DNA from: RPQJ01 sp031404015
Lineage (GTDB): Bacteria; Pseudomonadota; Gammaproteobacteria; Steroidobacterales; Steroidobacteraceae
Assembly: GCA_031404015.1 (NCBI GenBank)
Contig: JANNGT010000003.1
Coordinates: forward strand, 1-41,505
Length of the DNA stretch: 41,505 nucleotides
Direction: 5' to 3'
The translations under genes and the position numbers were made by a program. The notes under the pieces were generated by a model that ran no database searches, had not been told where the DNA came from, and was given only the letters and a program-made list of their open reading frames with translations. Shown here in pieces: positions 24,934 to 34,961 of the stretch. Every line of letters begins with the position of its first letter. The stretch's first letter is position 1.

Positions 24934-27108
24934 TTGTATCAGCCCACTGAACAGGGACCGTCCCCTACGCCCTCCCCCCAGGCCGCGCGGCGCGGGGTCA
25001 ATCGTGCCGGGGCCGTGGTGCTCGTGGCACTGCTGGTTGCCGTAGGCAGCCTGCTCGTCGGCACCACGCGGTCTCCCTCCTCGACGGCAAACGCCACCAC
25101 GACCGGGGAATTTGCACCCACTGAGCGCCAGTCCAAGGTCGCCCGGCTGGTGAGCAGCATGTTCGAGCGCTCGCACTACCGGCAGGCCCCGGTCAACGAC
25201 CCGGTGTCGTCGCTCGTGCTGGACCGCTACCTCGAATCGATCGATGGCAGCCGCAGCTACTTCCTCGCAAGCGACATCCAGGAGTTCGAGCAGTATCGCT
25301 ACGAACTCGACGACGCCATCACCACGGGCAAGCTCGAACCTGCGTTCGCAATCTTCAACCGCTTCCAGGAGCGTAATCGCGAGCGCATGGCCTACGCGAT
25401 CAAGTTGCTCGACACCGAGCCTGACTTCGCGCTGGACGAAAGCTTCGAGTTCGACCGCGAGCACGCGCCCTGGCCGGTCACGAAGGCTGAACTCGACGAC
25501 GTCTGGCGCAAGCGCGTGAAGAACGATGCCCTGTCGCTGATGCTCACCGACAAGACCTGGCCGGAAACGCGCGACATCCTCAGGAAGCGCTACGAGCGCG
25601 TCGGCAAGCGTTCGGAACAGATCAGCGGCGACGACGTCTTCGAAAACTTCATGAACGCGTTCGCGCACGTGTTCGACCCGCACTCCAGCTATTTCTCGCC
25701 GCGCAACTCCGAGGAATACCGCATCCAGATGAGCCTGTCCTACGAGGGCATCGGTGCCTCGCTGCAGTCGATCGACGACTACGTGACGATCATGGAGATC
25801 CTGCCGGGCGGTTCGGCGCAGCAGAACGGCGAACTCAAGGCCCAGGACCGTATTCTGGCCGTGGGCCAGGGCAAGGACGGCAAGATGGTCGACGTGGTGG
25901 GCTGGCGGCTCGACGACGTCGTGCAGCTGATCCGTGGACCGAATGGCTCGTTCGTGCGCCTGCAGGTCCAGCCGGGTAACGCGCCTCCAGGCACGCAGGA
26001 GCACCTGCTGGTGCTGCCGCGCTCGAAGATCACGCTGGAAGCCCAGGCGGCCAAGAAAGAGATCCGCAAGGTGAAGCGCGGCGACAAGGAACTCAAGGTC
26101 GGCGTGATCACGGTGCCGTCCTTCTACCAGGACTACAACGCCCGTGCCGCCGGTGACGAGGACTACCGCAGCACCACGCGCGACGTGCACAAGCTGCTCG
26201 ACGAGATCAAGGCCGAAGGCGGCGTCGACGGACTCGTGCTCGACCTGCGCGCGAACGGCGGCGGTCATCTGTCCGAGGCGATCGGGCTCGTCAACCTGTT
26301 CGTGCCGAAGGGCCCGGTCGTGCAGTTGCGCGAAACGGGCGGTCGCGTCGAAGTGCTCGAGTCGGAAGACAAGCAGGTGGCGTACGACGGCCCGCTCACG
26401 ATCCTGGTCGATCGCTTCAGCGCGTCTGCCTCGGAAATCTTCGCTGCGGCGATGCAGGATTACGGGCGTGGCCTCGTGATCGGCCAGGAAACCTATGGCA
26501 AGGGCTCGGTGCAGAACCTGTACCCGCTCGACCGCTATGCGCTCGGCCAGGACCCCGGCTACGGGCAACTCACAGTGACCATCGGCATGTATTACCGCGT
26601 CACAGGCGACAGCACCCAGAACCGCGGCGTGATGCCCGACCTCACCCTGCCCTCGCCGATCAGCGTCGAGGAAGTGGGCGAGAGTTCGCGCGACGGGTCG
26701 TTGCCGTGGAACCGTATCCGCTCGGCCACGTTCAGCCGGGAAGGCGCCTACGCCACCCTCCTGCCCGAACTCCAGCGTGAACACGATGCCCGCATCGCCG
26801 GCGACGCCAATTTCCAGTACGCGCTCAGGGAGATCTCGGCGATCGAGCAGATGCGCACGGAGAAGTCGGTGTCGCTGAACCTGGCGAAGCGCAAGGCTGA
26901 ACGCGAAACCCGCACCCAGGAGCAGCTGTCGCGTGAGAACGCGCGGCGCAAGGCGCTCGGCGAGCCCGAGCTGAAGGTGGCGACCGAGATGAAGGATCCG
27001 CCGCCGGACGCCGTGCTCGGGGAGGCCGCGCAGGTCACGGCCGACCTGTCGCAGCTGGAGCCGCGGTTCCTGGCCCGGGCCAACGACCCGACAGCAAAAA
27101 CAGACTGA
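24934..27108 (+). CDS. prc: Tail-specific C-terminal processing protease
   Basis: Prc (Tsp) is a periplasmic S41 protease that degrades SsrA-tagged and other proteins by their C-termini and trims murein hydrolases. The TTG at 24934 is chosen because GAGGA lies 8 nt upstream; a TTG at 24916 would add six residues. A signal anchor (GAVVLVALLVAVGSLLVGT) is followed by the N-terminal helical domain (SHYRQAP, PWPVTKAELDDVW). Then come a PDZ domain (IGASLQSIDDYVTIMEILPGG) and the catalytic part, with nucleophile Ser498 in FSASASEIF and general-base Lys523 in YGKGSVQ. The C-terminal DUF3340 region ends after LPWNRI. 724 residues, slightly longer than E. coli Prc. Confidence 0.95.
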   Translation: MYQPTEQGPSPTPSPQAARRGVNRAGAVVLVALLVAVGSLLVGTTRSPSSTANATTTGEFAPTERQSKVARLVSSMFERSHYRQAPVNDPVSSLVLDRYLESIDGSRSYFLASDIQEFEQYRYELDDAITTGKLEPAFAIFNRFQERNRERMAYAIKLLDTEPDFALDESFEFDREHAPWPVTKAELDDVWRKRVKNDALSLMLTDKTWPETRDILRKRYERVGKRSEQISGDDVFENFMNAFAHVFDPHSSYFSPRNSEEYRIQMSLSYEGIGASLQSIDDYVTIMEILPGGSAQQNGELKAQDRILAVGQGKDGKMVDVVGWRLDDVVQLIRGPNGSFVRLQVQPGNAPPGTQEHLLVLPRSKITLEAQAAKKEIRKVKRGDKELKVGVITVPSFYQDYNARAAGDEDYRSTTRDVHKLLDEIKAEGGVDGLVLDLRANGGGHLSEAIGLVNLFVPKGPVVQLRETGGRVEVLESEDKQVAYDGPLTILVDRFSASASEIFAAAMQDYGRGLVIGQETYGKGSVQNLYPLDRYALGQDPGYGQLTVTIGMYYRVTGDSTQNRGVMPDLTLPSPISVEEVGESSRDGSLPWNRIRSATFSREGAYATLLPELQREHDARIAGDANFQYALREISAIEQMRTEKSVSLNLAKRKAERETRTQEQLSRENARRKALGEPELKVATEMKDPPPDAVLGEAAQVTADLSQLEPRFLARANDPTAKTD

Positions 27109-27176
27109 CCGTTGGTTCAATCTGGTGCGCCCCGCCCGGCATCCCCGGGCTGGGGAGCCCTATCGACGGGCTGTTG

Positions 27177-27214
27177 GTGTTGTACTTGACTACAACACTA
27201 AAGTTTCCTACCAT
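27177..27214 (+). promoter_or_regulatory. RND operon promoter with operator-like palindrome
   Basis: A perfect inverted repeat GTGTTGTA-N6-TACAACAC (27177-27198) contains the -35 box TTGACT (27186-27191). A 17-nt spacer leads to TACCAT (27209-27214), giving a leader of about 33 nt to the adaptor ATG. A protein bound to the palindrome would block RNA polymerase, as TetR-, MarR- or GntR-type repressors do. No regulator gene is adjacent. Confidence 0.7.
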
Positions 27215-27253
27215 TGTCCGCAGTTCGAACCTATCCACAGGGGCTTGCGGGCC

Positions 27254-28384
27254 ATGATCACTCTCTCACCGACCACCAGCACATCCGGCAACCGATGGCG
27301 ATGGCTGGTCGTGGTCATCCTGGCGGGGGCACTCGTCACCGGCTGCGGCAAGGGCAAAGCCAAGGACAAGGAAGGCGCGGACAAGGTGACCGCCGTTCCG
27401 GTCGAGACGCAGTCGCTCAAGCGAGCCGAGATGCTCGCGGTGTATTCGGGCACGGCACCGATCGAAGCCCACGAAGAGGCCGTCGTCGTCGCCAAAGTCG
27501 GGGGTGAAGTCCGGCAGATTTATGTCGAGGAAGGTGACTCCGTGCAGCCCGGGCAGCTGCTCGCGCGGCTGGACGGCGATCGTCTGCGTCTCACGCTGGC
27601 ACAGACCGACGCCAACCTGCGCAAGCTCGAGCGCGATTACACGCGCACGCTCGAACTCGCCGAAAAAGGGCTCGTGCCGAAAAGCACCGCCGAGAACACG
27701 CAGTTCGACCTCGATGCGCTGCGCGCCGCTTACGCGAGCGCGAAGCTTGAACTCAATTACACGGAGATACGCGCGCCCATCAAGGGGGTGATCTCGCTGC
27801 GCAACATCAAGGTCGGCAACACGATCAAGCCGAACGACCCCACGTTCACCGTGACCGACCTCGACCCGCTGCTCGCGTACGTGCACGTGCCCGAGAAGGA
27901 ATTCCGCAAGATCGCGCCGCAACAGAACGCCGAGGTGGTGGTCGACGCGCTGGGCGGCGAGCGCTTCGTCGGCAGCATTTCGCGCATCAGCCCGACCGTC
28001 GACCCGCAGACCGGGACGTTTCGTGCCCGCGTCGAGGTGGTCGATCCGTCGCGACGGCTGAAGCCCGGCATGTTCGCGCGCGTCAACATCGTCTACGAGC
28101 GGCGCCAGGATGCGCTGCAGCTGCCGCGCTCGGCGATTCTCGACGCGGACGGCACGCAATCGGTTTTCGTGATTGCGAACGACAAGGCCGAACAACGCGT
28201 GATCAAGACCGGACTGTCGAATGGCGGCTGGATCGAGGTGACCGCAGGGCTCAAAGGCACCGAACAGGTCGTTACGGTCGGGCAGGCGGGCCTCAAGACG
28301 GGCACGCAGGTCAAGGTCGTAGGCGACGTTGCGCCGCCCAAGGCCGCCGCCGCGGTCGCGTCGGAAAAGATCCAGGCCAAGTAA
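27254..28384 (+). CDS. RND efflux periplasmic adaptor (membrane fusion lipoprotein)
   Basis: A 376-residue HlyD/AcrA-type adaptor that links an inner-membrane RND pump to an outer-membrane channel. The signal peptide ends in LVTGC (Cys near 32), so it is a lipoprotein. Next come the lipoyl half-motif VVVAKVGGEVRQIYVEEGDSVQPGQLLARLD, a short helical hairpin (LAQTDANLRKLERDYTRTLEL), the second lipoyl half YTEIRAPIKGVISLRNIKVGNTIK, a beta barrel and a membrane-proximal domain. The ATG at 27254 is preferred to an upstream frame that would cross the promoter. It is followed 12 nt later by the first permease. Confidence 0.93.
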   Translation: MITLSPTTSTSGNRWRWLVVVILAGALVTGCGKGKAKDKEGADKVTAVPVETQSLKRAEMLAVYSGTAPIEAHEEAVVVAKVGGEVRQIYVEEGDSVQPGQLLARLDGDRLRLTLAQTDANLRKLERDYTRTLELAEKGLVPKSTAENTQFDLDALRAAYASAKLELNYTEIRAPIKGVISLRNIKVGNTIKPNDPTFTVTDLDPLLAYVHVPEKEFRKIAPQQNAEVVVDALGGERFVGSISRISPTVDPQTGTFRARVEVVDPSRRLKPGMFARVNIVYERRQDALQLPRSAILDADGTQSVFVIANDKAEQRVIKTGLSNGGWIEVTAGLKGTEQVVTVGQAGLKTGTQVKVVGDVAPPKAAAAVASEKIQAK

Positions 28385-28396
28385 AGGCTGGAACCC

Positions 28397-31300
28397 ATGC
28401 TCAAGCACGTGATCGATTTTGCGATCCAACGCCGCGTGACCATCGTGATGTTCACGATCGCGATCGCCCTCTTCGGCTTCGTGTCGCTGTCGCGACTCAA
28501 GCTGAACCTGCTGCCGGACCTGTCGTACCCCACGATCACGATCCGCACCGAACTGCCGGGCGCCGCGCCGCTCGAGGTCGAGACGCTGGTCAGCCGCCCG
28601 ACGGAGGAAACGGTCAGCATCATCCGCAACGTGCGCGAGGTGCGCTCGGTCTCGCGCGCCGGGCAGTCGGACGTGACGCTCGAGTTCGTCTGGGGCACCG
28701 ACATGGACATCGCGGGCATCGACGTCCGCGAAAAACTCGACCTGCTGCAACTGCCGCTGGAGGCAAAGCGGCCGCTGCTGCTGCGCTTCGACCCGTCGAG
28801 CGAGCCCGTGCTGCGCCTCGCGCTGATGGACGAGGCGGCGCAGGCCGGCTCGGCCGATTCCATCGAACGCCTCAAAGCGCTGCGGCGTTTCGCCGAGGAT
28901 CGCCTCAAGCCCGATCTCGAAGCCGTCGAAGGCTCGGCCGCGGTCAAGGTCAGCGGTGGTTTCGAGGATGAAGTGCAGGTGTTCGTCGACCAGCAGAAGC
29001 TCGCCCAGCTCGGCCTGTCGATCGACGTCGTCACGCGGCGCATACGCGCCGAGAACGTGAACCTGTCGGGCGGCCGCCTCGAACAGGGCACACAGCGCTT
29101 CCTGGTGCGCACCCTGAACGAGTTCGGGAGCGTCGAACAGATGGCGAACGCCATCATCGCCACCAAGGACGGCCAGCCCGTTTACCTGCGCGACGTCGCC
29201 AGCGTCACGCGCGGCTACAAGGATCGCGAGGCCATCACGCGTGTCAATGGCAAGGAATCGATCGAACTCGCGGTCTACAAGGAAGGCGACGCGAACACCG
29301 TCGCACTCGCCGACGGCGTGCGTGCCCGCATCAAGGAGCTGGAGCAGAACCTGCCGGCGGGCAGCAAATTGCAGCAGGTGTACGACCAGTCGACATTCAT
29401 CAGCGCCGCGATCAGCGAAGTCAAGACTTCCGCATTGATCGGCGGCTTGCTGGCCATCCTGGTGCTGTACGCCTTCCTGCGCGATGCGCGGGCCACGCTG
29501 ATCAGCAGCATCGCGATCCCCGTGTCGGTGCTCGGCACGTTCGTGCTGATGTACGCGTTCGACATCACGCTCAACATCATGTCGCTGGGCGGCATCGCGC
29601 TTGCGGTCGGCATGCTCGTGGATAACGCAGTGGTCGTGCTGGAGAGCATCGTGCGCCGGCACGAGCAGGGACTCGACCGGCAGGAAGCGGCTCGACTCGG
29701 CACGGCCGACGTCGCGGGCGCGGTCTTCGCCGCAACGCTGACGTCCGTGGCGGTGTTCGCTCCCATGATCTTCATCACCGGCATTGCCGGCCAGCTGTTC
29801 AAGGACCAGTCGCTCACCGTCGCCTTTGCGCTGAGCTTTTCGTTGCTGGTCGCGCTCACCCTGGTACCGATGCTTGCGGCGGGGCGTGCGCGCGTAGCCG
29901 CGGCGTCGGATGCACAGGGGGCGAGCGCAGCCAAGCCCCTCGGCCGCGTGGGTCGCGGCTTGTCTGCCGCCGGCGCGGGCCTCGGGCGAGTCGGCGGCTG
30001 GATCTCGAACGGCTGCAGGTTCCTGCTGAGCCCGCTCGTCAACGGCACGCAGGCTGTCAATCGCTGGGCCGACCGCAAGTACCCGCCCGCAATCAGCTGG
30101 GCGCTGGCGCACCCCGGCAAGGTCATCGGCACCGCGGTCCTGGCGTTTGTGCTGACGATGACGCTGATCCTGCCGCGGCTCGGGACGGAGCTGATCCCGC
30201 AGATGTCGCAGGGTGAATTCAACGTCGACCTGCGGCTGCCACCGGGCACGCCGCTCGAACAGACCGATCGCGCGGTGCTGGCGACGCAGAGCGCGAGCGA
30301 CCAGCTCGGCAACGTCGCGCTGGCCTACAGCGTGGCCGGCACCGGTAATCGGCTCGACGCCAACCCTGTCGACGCGGGCGAGAACACCGGGAGGCTCAGC
30401 ATCACGCTGCAGGCAGGCTCAGGGCGCGAGGACGAAGCAGCGGCGATGACCGCGATGCGCAAGGACCTCGAACAGATTCCAGGCCTGCAGCACCGCTTCA
30501 GCCGCCCTGCGCTCTTCAGCATGGCGACGCCACTCGAAGTGGTCGTCTCGGGCTACGACCTCGACCGGCTCGGCGTCGCGGCCGAAAGCATCCGCAACGC
30601 CATGCTGCAGGACGGTCGCTTCGCCGACGTGAAGTCGACGGTCGAAGCCGGCAACCCCGAAATCCAGATCGTGTTCGACCAGGAACGCGCGTCACAGCTG
30701 AACCTGGTCGTGCGCGATCTCGCGGACCGTGTCGTGAACAGCGTGCGCGGCGAAGTTGCCACGCGCTACAAGCTGCGCGAGAAACAGATCGACGTGCTGG
30801 TGCGCAGCGTCGACTCGCGCGCCGCGTCGATCGACGAAGTTCGCAACCTCATCGTCAACCCCGGCAGCGAGTTTCCAGTGCCGCTCAGCGCCGTGGCCGA
30901 CGTCAAGCTGGCGATGGGTCCCGCGGAGGTGCGGCGCGTGAGCCAGGAGCGCGTGGCCGTCATCTCGGCCAACCTGGCGGACGGCGACCTCGGCTCCGCC
31001 GTGAGCGCGCTGGACGACATCGTGCAGCGCGTCGAACTGCCGGTCGGCACCACGGCGTTCCTGTCGGGCCAGAGCGAGGAAATGACGGCCTCGTTCCGTT
31101 CGCTGCAGTTCGTGCTGGTACTCGCCATCTTCCTCGTGTACATCGTGATGGCTTCGCAGTTCGAGTCGCTGATCCACCCGTTCGTCATCCTGCTCACCAT
31201 TCCGCTCGCGCTGATCGGCGCGGTCTGGGCGCTATGGCTCACGGGCACGACCGTCAACGTCGTCGCCTACATCGGCCTGATCATGCTGGCGGGCATCGTC

Positions 31301-31642
31301 GTCAACCAGTCGATCGTGCTGATCGACGCCGTGAACCAGTTGCGCGAGGAAGGCATGTCGAAGCTCGAGGCGATTGTCGTGGGTGGCAAGCTGCGCCTGC
31401 GGCCGATCCTGATCACCAAGCTCACGACGATCCTGGGGTTGCTGCCCATGGCGCTCGGCATCGGCGAAGGCGCCGAGGTGCGCGCGCCGATGGCGATCAC
31501 CGTGATCGGGGGCGTGCTGCTCACCACGTTCCTCACGCTGCTGGTGATCCCCGTCGCGTATTCGGTCATGGACCGCAAGCACTACCTCGCCAGGACACCG
31601 CAGGCCGTGCCGGGCAGTGTCGTCGGCGCGGTCGCCGGCTGA
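28397..31642 (+). CDS. RND efflux permease subunit 1
   Basis: A 1081-residue 12-helix RND proton antiporter with two large periplasmic loops (porter domain). The N-terminus FAIQRRVTIVMFTIAIALFG is helix 1. Helix 4 has GMLVDNAVVV (Asp409-Asn410 where AcrB has Asp-Asp), and helix 10 has GIVVNQSIVL (Asn970 where AcrB has Lys940). A Gly/Ala/Arg-rich insert of about 60 residues separates the two halves. The Asp-Asn/Asn set is seen in many RND families outside the AcrB group, so the pump is probably active with a different relay. Substrate unknown. The second permease begins 10 nt after its stop. Confidence 0.93.
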   Translation: MLKHVIDFAIQRRVTIVMFTIAIALFGFVSLSRLKLNLLPDLSYPTITIRTELPGAAPLEVETLVSRPTEETVSIIRNVREVRSVSRAGQSDVTLEFVWGTDMDIAGIDVREKLDLLQLPLEAKRPLLLRFDPSSEPVLRLALMDEAAQAGSADSIERLKALRRFAEDRLKPDLEAVEGSAAVKVSGGFEDEVQVFVDQQKLAQLGLSIDVVTRRIRAENVNLSGGRLEQGTQRFLVRTLNEFGSVEQMANAIIATKDGQPVYLRDVASVTRGYKDREAITRVNGKESIELAVYKEGDANTVALADGVRARIKELEQNLPAGSKLQQVYDQSTFISAAISEVKTSALIGGLLAILVLYAFLRDARATLISSIAIPVSVLGTFVLMYAFDITLNIMSLGGIALAVGMLVDNAVVVLESIVRRHEQGLDRQEAARLGTADVAGAVFAATLTSVAVFAPMIFITGIAGQLFKDQSLTVAFALSFSLLVALTLVPMLAAGRARVAAASDAQGASAAKPLGRVGRGLSAAGAGLGRVGGWISNGCRFLLSPLVNGTQAVNRWADRKYPPAISWALAHPGKVIGTAVLAFVLTMTLILPRLGTELIPQMSQGEFNVDLRLPPGTPLEQTDRAVLATQSASDQLGNVALAYSVAGTGNRLDANPVDAGENTGRLSITLQAGSGREDEAAAMTAMRKDLEQIPGLQHRFSRPALFSMATPLEVVVSGYDLDRLGVAAESIRNAMLQDGRFADVKSTVEAGNPEIQIVFDQERASQLNLVVRDLADRVVNSVRGEVATRYKLREKQIDVLVRSVDSRAASIDEVRNLIVNPGSEFPVPLSAVADVKLAMGPAEVRRVSQERVAVISANLADGDLGSAVSALDDIVQRVELPVGTTAFLSGQSEEMTASFRSLQFVLVLAIFLVYIVMASQFESLIHPFVILLTIPLALIGAVWALWLTGTTVNVVAYIGLIMLAGIVVNQSIVLIDAVNQLREEGMSKLEAIVVGGKLRLRPILITKLTTILGLLPMALGIGEGAEVRAPMAITVIGGVLLTTFLTLLVIPVAYSVMDRKHYLARTPQAVPGSVVGAVAG

Positions 31643-31652
31643 GGGTCGCGCC

Positions 31653-34600
31653 ATGCTGCACACCAGGGTCGCCCTCGCCCGCCCCGTGACCACCATCATG
31701 GCGGCACTCGCGCTGCTGGCCATCGGCGTGATCTCCACTTACCTGCTGCGCCTCGAAGCCATGCCGGACATCTCGTTCCCCGGCATGCAGATCGTGGTGC
31801 CGTACGCGGGCTCGACGCCCGAGGAAATGGAACAGCTCGTCGTGCGCCCGATCGAGGAGGCGCTCGCGACATTGTCCGGCGTGGAAGAGATCCGCGCGAG
31901 CGCGCAGGCGGACCAGGCGACCTTCACGGTGCTGTTCGACTGGGATCGGGACGCCGACGCCGCGGCGTTCGACGTCCGCACCAAGCTCGATTCGATCCGG
32001 CCGCAGTTGCCTGAAGGCGCCGACCGCTTGCTCATGTTCGCATTCAGCGCCGGCGACCAGCCGCTTGCCGTGATCCGTATCGCGTCCGATAAGGACCTCA
32101 CGGACCAGTACGAGGTGCTCGAGAAGTACCTGCAGCGTCCGCTCGAGCGCATCGAAGGTGTGGCACGGGTCGAGTTGCAGGGCGTCAAGCCGCGCGAGGT
32201 CCGCATCCTGGTCGATCCGACCCGCCTCGCCACTTACAGCATCGACGTGCGCAAGCTGCGGCAGGTGCTGGCCAGTTCCAACTTTTCGGTGAGCGCCGGC
32301 GAGATAACGGAAAACGATTCGCGCTTCACCGTCCGGCCGATCGGCGAATTCAGCTCGATCGAAGACGTGCGTAACCTGCTGATCGCACCGAACGTGCGGC
32401 TGTCCGACATCGCGGAAGTCGAAATGGTCGCGCCCGAGCTCACGGTGGGCCGCCGCATGGACGGCAAGCCGGCGATAGGCATCGACGTGTTCAAGGCGAC
32501 TCAAGCCAACGTCGTCGACGTCGCCGACCGCGTGCTGGTCGCGATCAACAAGGCGCGCGACCTGCCGCAATTCCAGGGCATCCAGATCCTCGTGGTCGGC
32601 AACCAGGCGGACAGCATCCGCAGCTCGCTCAAGGAATTGCGCAACGCCGGCCTGATCGGCGCAGTGCTCAGCTTCCTCATGCTGCTCTTTTTCCTGCGCC
32701 ACCTGCCCACGACCGTGATCGTGAGCCTGGCGGTGCCTGCCTCGCTGCTCGTCACACTGGCCGCGATGTATTTCCTCGGTTTCACGCTCAATGTACTGAC
32801 GATGATGGGCATGCTGCTCGCCATCGGCATGCTCGTCGACAATTCGGTGGTCATCACCGAGAGCATTTTCCGCCACCGCCAGATGCACCCCGGCCATCCG
32901 CTCGAATCGACGCTTGCGGGCGTCAAGGAAGTCGGTGTCGCCACGCTCGCCGGCACGTTCTCGATGATCATCGTGTTCCTGCCGCTCGTATTCGGCGAGA
33001 AGAACCAGATGTCGCTCTTTCTCGTGCACGTGGCAGTGCCGATCATCGTCGCGATGCTGGCCTCCCTGGTGCTCGCACAGACCCTGCTGCCGATGTTGGC
33101 GGCGCGCATGTCGCCGCCACCGGAGATCCAGCCGGGCTCCTGGTTCGGCCGCCTGCAGGATCGCTACGAGCGCGCGCTCAACTGGGCGCTCACGCATCCA
33201 AAATCGATGGCGCTCATCACCGTGCTGATCGTGGTGTCGCCGGTGCCCTTGTTCATGCTGAAGCTGACCAAGGTCGATCCGTTCCCGCAGGAGGCCAGCC
33301 GCGTACTGATGCTGGCCTATCACCTCGAGGGCTCGCACCCGATGGAGCGCGTCGAGCAAGCGGTGCGACGGATCGAAGCCTACATCGAGGCCAACAAGGA
33401 AAACTTCGACGTCGAGACCTATTACTCGTACTGGCGGAACGACGAAGCCGGCACGCGGCTCTACCTGACGCCCAAGGATCGCGCGCAGCTGCCGCCTGCC
33501 GAAGTGATGGCTCGCGTACTGAAGGACGTGCCGGAGATCATCATCGGCAAGCCCAGCTTCGCGTTCGACGAAGGCATGGGTGCTGCGACTTCGTTCAGCC
33601 TGCAGCTGGCGGGCGAATCCACTGAGCGGCTCACGTCGATCTCGCGCGAGGTCGCGCATCGCCTGTCGTCGGTGCCCGGACTCGAGGCCGTGCGTTCGGA
33701 AGCGGGCACGGGCGAACAGGAAGTACAGGTCATCGTGAACCGGGATCGCGCATCGCAACTCGGCCTCACCTCGCAGGACGTCGCGTTGACGGTCGCAGGC
33801 GCGATGCGCGGCGACCGCTTGCCCGAACTGCGCACCTCGGAGCGCGAACTCACGATGCGCCTCGCCTTCCGTGAGTCCGATCGCCAGTCCGTCGAAGACC
33901 TGGCACGCCTGCCCGTAATGCTGCCGGATGGCTCCCGCACCGAACTCGGCGCCGTCGCCGACTTCGTCATGATGCCGAGCGACCGCGAGATCAAGCGGCT
34001 CAACCGGCTCACCACCGTGGTGCTCAGCGCGAACCTGGCCAAGGGCACCACGATGGACGACGCGCGCGAGCGCGTGCAGCCGATCATGGAGGTGTATCCG
34101 CTGCCGGCCGGCTACACGTGGAAGTTCGGCCGCGGCCTGGAGGAGAACGACAAGGCCATCAAGACCATGACGCAGAACATGCTGCTCGCCGTGGTGCTGA
34201 TCTTCCTGGTCATGGCGTCGCTGTTCGAGTCGGCGCTGTACCCGCTCTCGATCATCACGTCGATCGTGTTCGCAATCGTGGGCTCGATCTGGTTTTTGAC
34301 GCTGACGGGCACGACCATCACCATGATGGCGATGATCGGCTTCATGGTGCTGATCGGCGTGGTGGTGAACATCGGCATCGTGCTGATCGCCCACGTGATC
34401 GACCTGCGGCATGCAGGCCTGCCCCGCCACCAGGCCATCCTGCAGGCGGGGCGCGACCGGTTGCGACCCATCATGATGACGACGCTGACGACACTGCTCG
34501 GCATGCTCCCGCTCGCCATTGGCGATGCGCAGGTGGGGGGCACAGGCGACGGCAGCCCGGCCTACTACCCGCTGGCGCGCGCGATCATGGGCGGGCTGGC

Positions 34601-34754
34601 CTTCAGCGCCGTGGTGTCACTGATCATCGTGCCCATGTTCTACGTCTGGTTCGATGACCTGAACCTGTGGCGGCAGCGGGTATTCCACCACCGTCGGCCA
34701 ACGCCCGAGAACGCCCTACTGCCGCAGCCCGAGCCGGCAGAGCAGCAGGCCTGA
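31653..34754 (+). CDS. RND efflux permease subunit 2
   Basis: A second, distinct RND permease of 1033 residues starting at ATG 31653. Helix 1 is VTTIMAALALLAIGVISTYLL, and PDISFPGMQIVVPYAGSTPEEME marks the porter start. Helix 4 carries GMLVDNSVVI (Asp396-Asn397) and helix 10 GVVVNIGIVL (Asn906). It shares fold but not close sequence with subunit 1, so the pair may form a mixed trimer as MdtB/MdtC do, or two separate pumps sharing one adaptor. No TolC-type outer-membrane factor is encoded nearby. An upstream in-frame codon at 31617 overlaps subunit 1 and is less likely. Confidence 0.92.
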   Translation: MLHTRVALARPVTTIMAALALLAIGVISTYLLRLEAMPDISFPGMQIVVPYAGSTPEEMEQLVVRPIEEALATLSGVEEIRASAQADQATFTVLFDWDRDADAAAFDVRTKLDSIRPQLPEGADRLLMFAFSAGDQPLAVIRIASDKDLTDQYEVLEKYLQRPLERIEGVARVELQGVKPREVRILVDPTRLATYSIDVRKLRQVLASSNFSVSAGEITENDSRFTVRPIGEFSSIEDVRNLLIAPNVRLSDIAEVEMVAPELTVGRRMDGKPAIGIDVFKATQANVVDVADRVLVAINKARDLPQFQGIQILVVGNQADSIRSSLKELRNAGLIGAVLSFLMLLFFLRHLPTTVIVSLAVPASLLVTLAAMYFLGFTLNVLTMMGMLLAIGMLVDNSVVITESIFRHRQMHPGHPLESTLAGVKEVGVATLAGTFSMIIVFLPLVFGEKNQMSLFLVHVAVPIIVAMLASLVLAQTLLPMLAARMSPPPEIQPGSWFGRLQDRYERALNWALTHPKSMALITVLIVVSPVPLFMLKLTKVDPFPQEASRVLMLAYHLEGSHPMERVEQAVRRIEAYIEANKENFDVETYYSYWRNDEAGTRLYLTPKDRAQLPPAEVMARVLKDVPEIIIGKPSFAFDEGMGAATSFSLQLAGESTERLTSISREVAHRLSSVPGLEAVRSEAGTGEQEVQVIVNRDRASQLGLTSQDVALTVAGAMRGDRLPELRTSERELTMRLAFRESDRQSVEDLARLPVMLPDGSRTELGAVADFVMMPSDREIKRLNRLTTVVLSANLAKGTTMDDARERVQPIMEVYPLPAGYTWKFGRGLEENDKAIKTMTQNMLLAVVLIFLVMASLFESALYPLSIITSIVFAIVGSIWFLTLTGTTITMMAMIGFMVLIGVVVNIGIVLIAHVIDLRHAGLPRHQAILQAGRDRLRPIMMTTLTTLLGMLPLAIGDAQVGGTGDGSPAYYPLARAIMGGLAFSAVVSLIIVPMFYVWFDDLNLWRQRVFHHRRPTPENALLPQPEPAEQQA

Positions 34755-34961
34755 GGCAGCGGCACCGCTGGACACATGGTCGGTTCAATCCGCGCAGCCG
34801 TCCTCTGCGGCGGAACCATTTTATGGACACACCCGAACCTGCCCCTTGTATCCCAATGCTTGGCTAACTGCCGATAACTGCTAAACTTTCTGTAAGGGAA
34901 CGCGCGCTACCGGGGTAGGGACCGATGCCGCGCCGGGAAGCTCGAGCCAAGGAATAACAAG
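34755..34961. other. Intergenic region after the RND operon, with one promoter
   Basis: 207 bp without a gene beyond a 14-codon frame at 34823. TTGGCT (34860-34865), a 16-nt spacer and TAAACT (34882-34887) form a likely sigma-70 promoter about 75 bp before the next gene. No T-run terminator for the RND operon was found. Confidence 0.5.

Noticed and set aside
27266..30112. 948-aa minus-strand open frame
   Set aside because: Antisense to the RND adaptor and first permease; His/Asp/Arg-rich mirror of those codons.
31566..34430. 954-aa minus-strand open frame
   Set aside because: Antisense to the second RND permease; no family features, composition of a shadow frame.
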